64,000 nucleotides of DNA from Halapricum desulfuricans (GTDB lineage Archaea > Halobacteriota > Halobacteria > Halobacteriales > Haloarculaceae), in the NCBI RefSeq assembly GCF_017094505.1, contig NZ_CP064787.1, positions 2,232,001 through 2,296,000 of the forward strand, read 5' to 3'. The translations under genes were made by a program, and so were the position numbers. Below the pieces are notes generated by a model. That model made no database searches. It saw nothing but the letters and a program-made list of their open reading frames with translations, and was not told the DNA's origin. Positions 7,800 through 15,884 of this stretch are shown here, one piece after another (position 1 is the stretch's first letter; each line of letters starts with the position of its first letter).

Positions 7800-9033
7800 A
7801 TGCAAATGACCCAACACACTGAGGGCACGTCGGAGTCTCCGGCGGATCGAGTTCTTCCAGGGCACACTCGATAGCACCTCTGAAATCGACGAGGCACGAA
7901 TTTTCGACACGACGCTCCGCGACGGGGAGCAGTCGCCCGGTACGTCGTTCAGTTACGAAGACAAACGCGAGATAGCCGCGCTGCTCGACGAGATGGGGAC
8001 CCATGTCATCGAGGCCGGGTTCCCCGTCAACTCCGACGCGGAGTTCGAGGCGGTCCGAGACATCGCTGCCTCGACCTCGACGACCGTCTGTGGGCTGGCC
8101 CGCGTCGTCGAGGACGACGTCGAGGCGGCGCTCGAGTCGGGCGTCGAACTGGTCCACGTGTTCGTCTCGACCAGCGACGTCCAGTTGCAGGACAGCATGC
8201 ACGCCACCCGCGAGGACGCGCTGGAGCGGGCCGTCACGTCGGTCGAGCGCGTCAAAGAGGCGGGCGTCGAGGTCATGTTCTCGCCGATGGACGCGACCCG
8301 AACGGACGAGTCGTTCCTGATCGAGGTCGTCGAGGCCGTCTCCGAGGCGGGGACTGACTGGATCAACATCCCGGACACGACCGGCGTCGCGACGCCCGGC
8401 CGCTTCCAGCAGCTGGTCGCGACGGTCGTCGAGCACACGGACGCCCGCGTGGACGTCCACACCCACGACGACTTCGGGCTGGCGACGGCAAACGCCCTGT
8501 CGGGCTACGAGGCCGGAGCCGCCCAGTCGCAGGTGTCGGTCAACGGCATCGGCGAGCGGGCCGGTAACGCCGCCTACGAGGAAGTCGTGATGGCGCTTGA
8601 GAGCCTCTACGACGTCGACACCGGGATCGACACGACGAGGATCACCGAGCTGTCGCGGCTCATCGAGGAGAAGAGTTCGATCGCTATCCCCGGCAACAAG
8701 CCGGTCGTCGGCGGGAACGCCTTCGCCCACGAGAGCGGCATCCACGCCGCCGGCGTCATCGAGAACGCCGACACCTTCGAGCCGGGCGTGATGACCCCCG
8801 AGATGGTCGGGGCCGAACGCGAGCTGGTGCTGGGCAAACACACCGGCACCCACTCCGTTCGCGAGCGCCTGACTGAGGCCGGATACGACCCGACCGACGA
8901 GGAGGTCCGGCAGGTGACCCGGCGCGTCAAAGACTACGGCGCGGAGAAGCGACAGGTCACGCTAGACGTCCTCGAGCGGTTCGCCGACGAGGTCGGCGTC
9001 GATCGCACGCGACTCGAGGAGGTCACTGCGTGA
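7800..9033 (+). CDS. leuA: 2-isopropylmalate synthase LeuA-family, apparent frameshift near N-terminus
   Basis: Makes 2-isopropylmalate from 2-oxoisovalerate and acetyl-CoA (the related citramalate synthase cannot be excluded). The main frame runs from about 7810 to 9033 with DTTLRDGEQSPG, the metal-binding HTHDDFGLATAN and NGIGERAGN. It has no ATG, GTG or TTG before 7993, which would remove the catalytic N-terminus. The natural start at 7800/7806, right after a good TATA box, reads MTQHTEGTSESP in another frame and stops at 7872. Removing one base near 7840-7847 joins the frames into SESPRIEFFQGTLDST. So either a one-base error, a real frameshift, or unusual initiation. Confidence 0.85.
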
Positions 9034-9171
9034 CCATGTCGGCGACCGCGCTCGCAGCCTCCGGTCAGCAGCGGCTGCCGTACGCGAGGGCGTTACAGGA
9101 CGCGAACCGGCGACCGCCACGTTCGACACCTACAGGACGACGAGTTCCTCGCCAGCCACTCTCACGGAACC

Positions 9172-9178
9172 TTTATTA
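9172..9178 (+). promoter_or_regulatory. Promoter (TATA box) of the ilv leader/operon
   Basis: TTTATTA lies about 30 bases before the ATG of the 27-residue leader ORF at 9205, placing the transcription start at or next to that ATG. The ilv operon therefore seems to have its own promoter, separate from leuA. Confidence 0.5.
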
Positions 9179-9204
9179 CCCGGGACGGACAGAATCACGT
9201 ACTG

Positions 9205-9288
9205 ATGACACAGTCCGCTGGCACCCGGGGCCGCCCCGCCACCAGCGGCACGCTCGTCCTTCGCAGCGGTATTGTAGGGGCCCGTTAG
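9205..9288 (+). CDS. Candidate 27-residue leader peptide of the ilv-leu operon
   Basis: The short ORF starts MTQSAGTRG and ends TLVLRSGIVGAR. Residues 17-19 and 23-24 are Leu-Val-Leu and Ile-Val, the end products of the operon. Its last codons lie inside a hairpin (9274-9298), and a second copy of the 5' arm lies within the ORF at 9227-9232. The start fits a leaderless mRNA from the TATA at 9172. A role in attenuation is inferred; the ORF itself could be chance. Confidence 0.5.
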   Translation: MTQSAGTRGRPATSGTLVLRSGIVGAR

Positions 9289-9298
9289 GCCCCACTAC
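9274..9298 (+). promoter_or_regulatory. Candidate attenuator hairpin upstream of ilvB
   Basis: GGGGCC (9277-9282) pairs with GGCCCC (9288-9293), extended by GTA/TAC across a two-base bulge. The same GGCCCC can instead pair with GGGGCC at 9227-9232, so two structures exclude each other. A short T-run (ATTTTC at 9304-9309) follows. The leader stop codon (9286-9288) sits in the loop. Confidence 0.45.
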
Positions 9299-9388
9299 AC
9301 CACATTTTCGTCCCGGTCGGTATCGCTCTCGAACACCAGCCAAGCAACCAGCAATGCAGACACAACACCCAACACACAGTGATCGATC

Positions 9389-11152
9389 ATGAGTGAACGC
9401 GCATCGATTCCCAAACGAGACCCGGAAGAAGCTCCTGAGCGGGAGAACGGCATCGAAGCGGTCGAGTCCGGTTCGGAAGCGATCATCGCCGCGCTCGAAC
9501 AGGCGGGCGTCGAGCACGCCTTCGGCGTGCAGGGCGGCGCGATCATGCCCGTCTACGACGCCCTCTACGATTCCTCGATCCATCACATCACCATGGCTCA
9601 CGAGCAGGGCGCGGCACACGCCGCCGACGCGTACGGGCTGGTGACCGGCGAGCCGGGGCTGGCGATGGCGACCTCCGGGCCCGGTGCGACAAACCTCATC
9701 ACCGGGCTGGCCGACGCGGCGATGGACTCGGACCCGATGATCGCGCTGACCGGCCAGGTCGCGACGGACTTCGTCGGCAACGACGCCTTCCAGGAGACCG
9801 ACACCACCGGCATCACGCTGCCCGTCACCAAGGCCAACTACTTCGCCGACCACTCGGACACGGTCGGCGACGACGTCAGCGAGGCGTTCGCGCTGGCCCG
9901 CGAGGGCCGGCAGGGCCCGACGCTGGTCGACCTCCCGAAGGACATCACGAAAGGCGAAACCGACCAGTGGCCAAAGCCCCCGGAGACGCCCGAGACCCAC
10001 GACGAACCGAGCGAGGCCGACGAGTCGGCAGTCGAGGCCGCCGCGGCGACGCTCTCGGCGGCCGACCGACCCGTGATTCTCGCCGGCGGCGGCGTCGTGA
10101 AAAGCGAGGCCAGCGACGAGCTCCGGGCGTTCGCCCGCGAGTACGAGATTCCCGTCATCACGACGATGCCCGGACTTGGCACGTTCCCCGAGACCGACGA
10201 CCTGTCGCTGGGGATGGCCGGGATGCACGGGACCGGTGCGGCCAACATGGCCGTCACGAACTGTGACGTGCTGCTGGGCGTCGGCACCCGGTTCGACGAC
10301 CGGTTGACCGGGGGCGTCGACACGTTCGCGCCCGACGCGTCCGTGATTCACGTCGACATTGATCCGGCCGAAATTTCCAAGAACATCGAAGCCGACCACC
10401 CGCTGATCGGCGACGCGACGCGCGTGCTCGAACAGTTCGACGAGGCGATGGACACTGCGCCGGACGCCGATCAGTGGCGCGAGCAGTGTCAGACCTGGAC
10501 CGAGGAGTACCCGCTTGACTACGAAACCCCCGACGACGAGCCACTCAAACCCCAGTACGTCGTCGAGACGTTCGACGAACTGGCCGACGACGACGCGATC
10601 GTCACGACTGGCGTCGGGCAACACCAGATGTGGGCCGCCCAGTTCTGGACCTACGAGTACCCGCGGACGTGGGTCTCCAGCAACGGGCTGGGGACGATGG
10701 GCTACGGCGTCCCCTCTGCCATCGGCGCGAAGATCGGCGCGCCGGACACGGAGGTCGTCGCCTTCGACGGGGACGGATCCTTCCTGATGACGATACAGGA
10801 GCTGTCGGTCGCAGTCCGAGAGAACCTCGATATCACCTACGTCGTCCTGAACAACGAGGCGATCGGGATGGTCCGCCAGTGGCAGGACGGCTTCTACGAG
10901 GGCCGGCGGATGGCCTCCGAATACCCCTGGGTGCCGGAGTTCGACAAGCTCGCGGAAGCGTTCGGCGCCCGCGGGTTCCGGCTGGAGGAGCCCGAGGACG
11001 TCGAGGAGACGATCCAGGCCGCCCGCGAGTACGACGGGCCGGCCGTGATCGACGCGATCATCGACCCCGCCGAGAACGTCTTCCCGATGGTCCCATCCGG
11101 TGGCGACAACGGACTGTTCGCTCTGAACGAGCAGCACCTGGAGATGATCTGA
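9389..11152 (+). CDS. ilvB: Acetolactate synthase, large (catalytic) subunit
   Basis: 587 residues. Condenses two pyruvates, or pyruvate with 2-oxobutyrate, using thiamine diphosphate: first common step of valine, leucine and isoleucine synthesis. Three TPP-enzyme domains are visible: the N-terminal Pyr domain with the catalytic glutamate in AHEQGAAHAADAYG, a central FAD-type domain, and a C-terminal domain with GDGSFLMTIQEL followed by NNEAIGMV. First structural gene of ilvBNC-leuCD; ilvN starts one base after its stop. Confidence 0.96.
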   Translation: MSERASIPKRDPEEAPERENGIEAVESGSEAIIAALEQAGVEHAFGVQGGAIMPVYDALYDSSIHHITMAHEQGAAHAADAYGLVTGEPGLAMATSGPGATNLITGLADAAMDSDPMIALTGQVATDFVGNDAFQETDTTGITLPVTKANYFADHSDTVGDDVSEAFALAREGRQGPTLVDLPKDITKGETDQWPKPPETPETHDEPSEADESAVEAAAATLSAADRPVILAGGGVVKSEASDELRAFAREYEIPVITTMPGLGTFPETDDLSLGMAGMHGTGAANMAVTNCDVLLGVGTRFDDRLTGGVDTFAPDASVIHVDIDPAEISKNIEADHPLIGDATRVLEQFDEAMDTAPDADQWREQCQTWTEEYPLDYETPDDEPLKPQYVVETFDELADDDAIVTTGVGQHQMWAAQFWTYEYPRTWVSSNGLGTMGYGVPSAIGAKIGAPDTEVVAFDGDGSFLMTIQELSVAVRENLDITYVVLNNEAIGMVRQWQDGFYEGRRMASEYPWVPEFDKLAEAFGARGFRLEEPEDVEETIQAAREYDGPAVIDAIIDPAENVFPMVPSGGDNGLFALNEQHLEMI

Positions 11153-11153
11153 G

Positions 11154-11768
11154 ATGCCCGGAGAAATGCCCGGTCCGGCCCCGGACGAGCGGATGCGTCC
11201 GAGCGGTCGGCGCAACACGCAAGGTATTCGTATCGATCCGGAAGCGGAGGCGACCCACGAGCCGCGGATGGCCGTGCTGTCGGCGCTGGTCAAACACGAG
11301 CCCGGCGTCCTCTCGGAGGTCTCGAGCCTGTTCAGCCGCCGGCAGTTCAACATCGAGAGCCTCACGGTCGGGCCGACGCAGGACGGTGACACGGCCCGGA
11401 TGACGATCGTCATCGAGGAACCCGAGCCGGGTGTCCAGCAGGCCAAAAAGCAACTCCGCAAGCTCATCCCCGTCATCGACGTCGAGGAACTGGAGTCGGC
11501 GGCCATGCGCCGTGAGCTGGCGCTGATCAAGGTCGCCGGCGACAAGCCCGACGACGTGCAGGCGGTCGCAGAGATGTACGGCGGTGACGCCGTCGACGCC
11601 TCGAAAGACGCCGTGACCGTCGAGATCACCGGTAGCAAGCAGAAGATCGACGCCGCTATCGAGGCGTTCGAACAGTTCGACGTGCTCGAGATCGTCCGCA
11701 CCGGCGCGGCCGCCCTCGAGCGCGGTTCGAAGACGATGGACTCGACGACAATGGAAAGCGATAACTGA
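11154..11768 (+). CDS. ilvN: Acetolactate synthase, small (regulatory) subunit
   Basis: 204 residues. Two regulatory ACT-like domains; the first begins at about residue 37 (RMAVLSALVKHEPGVLSEV, then NIESLTVG). It binds valine for feedback control of IlvB in this family. A haloarchaeal N-terminal extension of about 35 residues precedes the ACT domain. The start follows the ilvB stop by one base, so translation is coupled. Confidence 0.95.
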   Translation: MPGEMPGPAPDERMRPSGRRNTQGIRIDPEAEATHEPRMAVLSALVKHEPGVLSEVSSLFSRRQFNIESLTVGPTQDGDTARMTIVIEEPEPGVQQAKKQLRKLIPVIDVEELESAAMRRELALIKVAGDKPDDVQAVAEMYGGDAVDASKDAVTVEITGSKQKIDAAIEAFEQFDVLEIVRTGAAALERGSKTMDSTTMESDN

Positions 11769-11789
11769 GCGATCCCCGACCAGTTAGCT

Positions 11790-12803
11790 ATGGTAGACGA
11801 ATTTAGCACGGACGTATACTACGACGACGACGCGGACGAATCGGTACTGGACGACCAGACCGTCGCGGTGCTGGGCTACGGAAGCCAGGGCCACGCCCAC
11901 GCGCAGAACCTCGCCGACAGCGGGGTCGACGTGGTCGTCGGCGTTCGCGAGGACTCGCCCTCTCGCGAGGAGGCGAAAGCCGACGGCATCACGGTTGCGA
12001 CCCAGCCCGAAGCCGCAGCTCGAGGCGACATCGTGGTCATGCTGGTCCCCGACACGGTCCAGCCTGACGTCTACGAGAACGCGGTCGAACCCAATCTGGA
12101 AGAGGGCGACACGCTGCAGTTCGCCCACGGGTTCAACATCCACTACGGACAGATCGAACCCCCCGAGGGCGTCGACGTGACGATGGTCGCGCCCAAGTCA
12201 CCCGGCCACCTCGTCCGGCGGACCTACAAGCGCGGCGAAGGAACGCCCGGGCTGGTCGCGGTCTCTCAGGACGCCACCGGGGCGGCCAAAGACGAGGCGC
12301 TGGCCTACGCGAAGGCCATCGGCTGCACGCGAGCGGGCGTCATCGAGACGACCTTCCAGGAGGAGACCGAGACCGACCTGTTCGGCGAGCAGGCCGTCCT
12401 CTGTGGCGGCGTGACCGAGATGATGAAGGTCGGTTACGAGACGCTGGTCGATGCCGGTTACAGCCCCGAGATGGCCTACTTCGAGGTCATGAACGAAATG
12501 AAACTCATCGTCGATCTCATCTACGAAGGCGGGCTGATGGAGATGTGGGACTCGGTCTCCGATACGGCCGAATACGGCGGTCTGACTCGCGGGGAGTACG
12601 TCATCGACGAGTCGGCCCGCGAGGGAATGGAACAGATCCTGCAGGAGGTTCAGGACGGCGAGTTCGCCAAGGAGTGGATCTCCGAGAACCAGACGAACCG
12701 ACCCAGCTACAAGCAACTCCGGGAGGCCGAGCAGAACCACGACATCGAGGACGTTGGCGGTCGCCTGCGCGAGCTGTTCGACTGGGACGAGAGCGCGGAC
12801 TAA
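11790..12803 (+). CDS. ilvC: Ketol-acid reductoisomerase
   Basis: 337 residues of the class I (short) enzyme: NADPH Rossmann motif [13 protein letters not shown] (about 29-41) and a C-terminal knotted helical domain ([14 protein letters not shown], then [11 protein letters not shown]). Converts acetolactate to 2,3-dihydroxyisovalerate with Mg2+. Third gene of the operon, 21 bases after ilvN. Confidence 0.96.
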   Translation: MVDEFSTDVYYDDDADESVLDDQTVAVLGYGSQGHAHAQNLADSGVDVVVGVREDSPSREEAKADGITVATQPEAAARGDIVVMLVPDTVQPDVYENAVEPNLEEGDTLQFAHGFNIHYGQIEPPEGVDVTMVAPKSPGHLVRRTYKRGEGTPGLVAVSQDATGAAKDEALAYAKAIGCTRAGVIETTFQEETETDLFGEQAVLCGGVTEMMKVGYETLVDAGYSPEMAYFEVMNEMKLIVDLIYEGGLMEMWDSVSDTAEYGGLTRGEYVIDESAREGMEQILQEVQDGEFAKEWISENQTNRPSYKQLREAEQNHDIEDVGGRLRELFDWDESAD

Positions 12804-12844
12804 GAGCGGACGATGAACACGAAGACAACACACGGAGACGGACA

Positions 12845-14311
12845 ATGAGTGACGGAACGCTGTACGACAAGGTATGGGACAGACACAAGGTAACTGAACT
12901 GCCGAACGGACAGGACCAGCTGTTCATCGGGCTCCACCTCGTTCACGAGGTCACCAGCCCGCAGGCGTTCGGCATGCTCCGGGAGCGCGATCTGGACGTC
13001 GCCTATCCCGAGCGGACCTTCGCGACGACCGATCACATCGCGCCCACGACCGAGGAGAAGCGCAAGCGACCGCTCGAGGACGAGCAGGCCGAGAAGATGC
13101 TGGACGCGCTGGACACGAACACGGCCGAGAACGGGATCACGTTCTTCGACTTCGAGTCCGGCAGACAGGGCATTACCCACGTCGTCGCGCCGGAGCTGGG
13201 CCTGACCCAGCCGGGGATGACCGTCGCCTGCGGCGACAGTCACACGGCGACTCACGGTGCCTTCGGCTCGATCGGCGTCGGCGTCGGCACCTCCCAGATC
13301 CGGGACATCCTCTCGACGGGCTGTATCGCGGCCGAGAAACAGGACGTCCGCCGGATCGAAGTCGAGGGGAGCCTCGGCGAGGGCGTCTACGCGAAGGACA
13401 TCATCCTGAAGATCATCCAGCAGCTGGGCGTCGACGGCGGCGTCGGTCACGTCTACGAGTACGGCGGTCCCGCGATCGAAAACCTGGGCATGGAGGGCCG
13501 GCTGGCGGTCTGTAACATGTCCATCGAGGGCGGTGCTCGCGCCGGGTACGTCAACCCCGACGAGACCACCTACGAGTATCTGGAGGGCCGGGAGTACGTC
13601 CCCGAGGGCGAGGCGTTCGAGGAACTGAAAGAGTACTGGGAGTCGATCGCGAGCGACGCGGACGCCGAGTACGACGACGTGGTCACGATCGACGTCGACG
13701 ACATGGACCCGATGGTTACGTGGGGCATCAACCCCGGACAGGTCGTCGAGGTCTCCGAACCGGTCCCCGCGCCCGAAGACTTCGAGACAGAGACCGACCG
13801 GGAGGCCGCCCAGAAGGCGCTGGATCACATGGATCTCGAGCCCGGCCAGTCGATGCTGGGCTACGACATCGACGTCGCGTTCCTCGGCACCTGTACGAAC
13901 GGGCGGGTGAGCGACTTCCGGCGCGCCGCCGAGATCCTCGAGGGCCACACGGTCGACGAGGACGTTCGCGCGCTGGCGGTTCCCGGTTCCGAGACCGTCC
14001 GCCGGCAGTGCGAGGCCGAGGGAATCGACGAGACGTTCATCGAGGCCGGCTTCCAGTGGCGGCGCGCCGGCTGTTCGATGTGTCTGGCGATGAACGAGGA
14101 CTCCCTGGAGGGCGACGAGGCGGCCGCCTCGTCGTCGAACCGGAACTTCATCGGCCGACAGGGCAGCAAGGACGGCCGGACCGTCCTGATGAGTCCCGTG
14201 ATGGTCGCCGCCGCGGCCGTCGAGGGTGAAGTGACCGACGTTCGCCGGTTCTACGGTGACGATCAGGCCGATGCACTGACTGCTGACGACGTCTCGGAGG
14301 TGGCTGACTGA
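12845..14311 (+). CDS. leuC: 3-isopropylmalate dehydratase, large subunit
   Basis: 488 residues of the aconitase family. Iron-sulfur ligands are visible in GTCTNGR and AGCSMCLAMN. Works with LeuD to isomerise 2- to 3-isopropylmalate. The start MSDGTLYDKVWDRHKV at 12845 is the family start; upstream in-frame sequence is shadow of ilvC. The stop overlaps leuD's ATG by one base (TGATG). Confidence 0.95.
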   Translation: MSDGTLYDKVWDRHKVTELPNGQDQLFIGLHLVHEVTSPQAFGMLRERDLDVAYPERTFATTDHIAPTTEEKRKRPLEDEQAEKMLDALDTNTAENGITFFDFESGRQGITHVVAPELGLTQPGMTVACGDSHTATHGAFGSIGVGVGTSQIRDILSTGCIAAEKQDVRRIEVEGSLGEGVYAKDIILKIIQQLGVDGGVGHVYEYGGPAIENLGMEGRLAVCNMSIEGGARAGYVNPDETTYEYLEGREYVPEGEAFEELKEYWESIASDADAEYDDVVTIDVDDMDPMVTWGINPGQVVEVSEPVPAPEDFETETDREAAQKALDHMDLEPGQSMLGYDIDVAFLGTCTNGRVSDFRRAAEILEGHTVDEDVRALAVPGSETVRRQCEAEGIDETFIEAGFQWRRAGCSMCLAMNEDSLEGDEAAASSSNRNFIGRQGSKDGRTVLMSPVMVAAAAVEGEVTDVRRFYGDDQADALTADDVSEVAD

Positions 14312-14916
14312 TGGTCGACAAACCCCAGCACATCACGGACGTATCGGGCTCGGGCGTGCCGATCTACGGCGACGACATCGACACCGACCAGATCCTGCCG
14401 GCGCGGTTCATGAAAGAGGTCACCTTCGAGAACATGGCCGATTACCTCTTCTATGACGCGCGCCGCGACGAGGACGGCGGATTCAACGATCACTCGCTCA
14501 ACCGGTTCGAGGGGGCGAACGTCGCCGTCGTCAACAAGAACTTCGGGATGGGATCCTCGCGCGAACACGCCCCGCAAGCGATGATGCGGTGGGGCATCGA
14601 CGGGATCGTCGGCGAGTCCTACGCCGAGATCTTCCGCGACAACTGCAAGTCACTGGGGATCCCCGCAGCGACCGCGGACCACGAGACCGTCACCGAACTC
14701 CAGACGTGGATCGAGGACAATCCCGACGGCGACATCGAGATCGACGTCGAGACGGAGACGGTCACCTATGGAGACACGACTGTCGACGTCGAGATCGACG
14801 GCGCGATGCAGGAGGCGCTCGTCGAGGGCATCTGGGACACGACCTCGCTGATGTACTCCAACATGAGCAAGGTCGAGGAGACCGTCGCGGACCTGCCCTA
14901 CGTCGAGTCCGAGTAG
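14311..14916 (+). CDS. leuD: 3-isopropylmalate dehydratase, small subunit
   Basis: 201 residues forming the swivel domain, with GDDIDTDQILPARF and NFGMGSSREHAP. Partner of LeuC. Last gene of the operon; leuB, often next in haloarchaea, does not follow. The next gene is convergent and starts its 3' end 7 bases downstream. Confidence 0.95.
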   Translation: MVDKPQHITDVSGSGVPIYGDDIDTDQILPARFMKEVTFENMADYLFYDARRDEDGGFNDHSLNRFEGANVAVVNKNFGMGSSREHAPQAMMRWGIDGIVGESYAEIFRDNCKSLGIPAATADHETVTELQTWIEDNPDGDIEIDVETETVTYGDTTVDVEIDGAMQEALVEGIWDTTSLMYSNMSKVEETVADLPYVESE

Positions 14917-14922
14917 CGCCCG

Positions 14923-15543
14923 TCAATCAGCACTGGCACTCGCGGAAGCGTACTTTCCTGACGAGAGGTCGAACGCCTCGCCGTCGAAGGTGGCGACGAC
15001 TTCACAGAGATTCGAGAAGAGCGCTCGCAGTTCGGCCCCGGAGGTAGTACTATCGAGGTAGTACGCGCCCAGTGCCTCCGCGCGACGGGCCCGCTCGCTC
15101 ATCAGGTGCAGGAACTTGAACAGCGGTTCTCGTTCGACGAACTGTAGCAGCGCCGAGATCGAGTGCAGGCAGACGCCGACCCGTTCGTCGTTCCCCTGCA
15201 GCAGGTCGTCCATCGCCGTCCCCAGCGCCGTCAGATCTTCCGGATCGGCGACTGTCGTCACTGACGACGGGCGGTCGCCGGCGGTACTGGCGCTCGTCGA
15301 CCGGGCAAGCGTCTCGACGTCGACGTACTCGACAGGCGGTACCCGTCGAGGCAACTGACGCAGCTGTCGGTCCCACTCCGCCGGCGTGTGTTCGACAGTG
15401 ACGACCCCGATCCGATCGAGATCCGCTTCGAGCAACAGTCGGGTACAGGCGAGCATCCCCGTGTCGTCGACGTTCGAGGCATCGACCAGAACGTTCGACG
15501 GCGTCTGCAAAGGCCGCTCCGAGAGTCCGCTCATCGTGGGCAC
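14923..15543 (-). CDS. RecA/KaiC-like fold protein without Walker motif (DUF7504-like)
   Basis: 206 residues (an inner ATG at 15534 is equally good). The order of strands and helices (NVLVDASNVDD..., RIGVVTVEHT, ERVGVCLHSISALLQF) resembles degenerate RecA/KaiC-like domains that haloarchaea place beside CHAT proteases and small membrane proteins; no P-loop is seen. I assign it to the DUF7504-like group from memory. Divergent from the DUF7503-like gene across an AT-rich 200-base gap. Confidence 0.6.
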   Translation of the reverse strand: MPTMSGLSERPLQTPSNVLVDASNVDDTGMLACTRLLLEADLDRIGVVTVEHTPAEWDRQLRQLPRRVPPVEYVDVETLARSTSASTAGDRPSSVTTVADPEDLTALGTAMDDLLQGNDERVGVCLHSISALLQFVEREPLFKFLHLMSERARRAEALGAYYLDSTTSGAELRALFSNLCEVVATFDGEAFDLSSGKYASASASAD

Positions 15544-15663
15544 CTCTGTCCACCCGGGCTCATGTTACAGAAACAGATACCCTGCAATCTCAAGAGTGTT
15601 ATGCCGATACGCGCGAGATGACAACGGAGTATCCTGTCAGGGCCTGTATCCGGGCTCGATTCG

Positions 15664-15715
15664 CAGCCATTATATCGCAAATATACTATAATAATTATTT
15701 AGAAAAATTCAATTC
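15664..15715. promoter_or_regulatory. AT-rich divergent promoter region
   Basis: This stretch is about 80% A+T in an otherwise GC-rich region and carries several TATA-like elements (ATATACTATAATAATTATTTAG). It lies about 30 bases before the small membrane protein at 15743 and upstream of the RecA-like gene on the other strand. Confidence 0.5.
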
Positions 15716-15742
15716 AACGGGCGTCGAAGCCGTTCACGGACA

Positions 15743-15883
15743 ATGAGTCAAAGTGCGTCCTCGGTACGAAACTTCGTGGAAGAGCACCCCAAATGGATCG
15801 GCGTCCTGTTCTGGATGGCCGTGCTGCTGACCCAGGCCGGGACAGCTGCTGGCGTACATGCCAGTACGACAGCCGGCCCATGA
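15743..15883 (+). CDS. 46-residue membrane protein (DUF7503-like)
   Basis: Starts MSQSASSVRNFVEEHPKWIG, then one hydrophobic helix (GVLFWMAVLLTQAG, about 20-36) and a short Thr/Ala-rich tail ending TTAGP. The pattern (acidic HP-x-WIGV head, helix, small-residue tail) fits the haloarchaeal DUF7503 group, as I recall it. Its stop is 1 base from the convergent CHAT gene stop. Third-position GC is high, supporting real coding. Confidence 0.65.
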   Translation: MSQSASSVRNFVEEHPKWIGVLFWMAVLLTQAGTAAGVHASTTAGP

Positions 15884-15884
15884 T

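Noticed and set aside
9030-9392. 120-residue frame overlapping the end of leuA
   Set aside because: Low-complexity basic sequence running through the ilv promoter and leader hairpins; the 27-residue ORF fits the promoter better.
9176-11809. 877-codon minus-strand frame opposite ilvBN
   Set aside because: Shadow of the conserved ilvB and ilvN genes with no recognisable domain.
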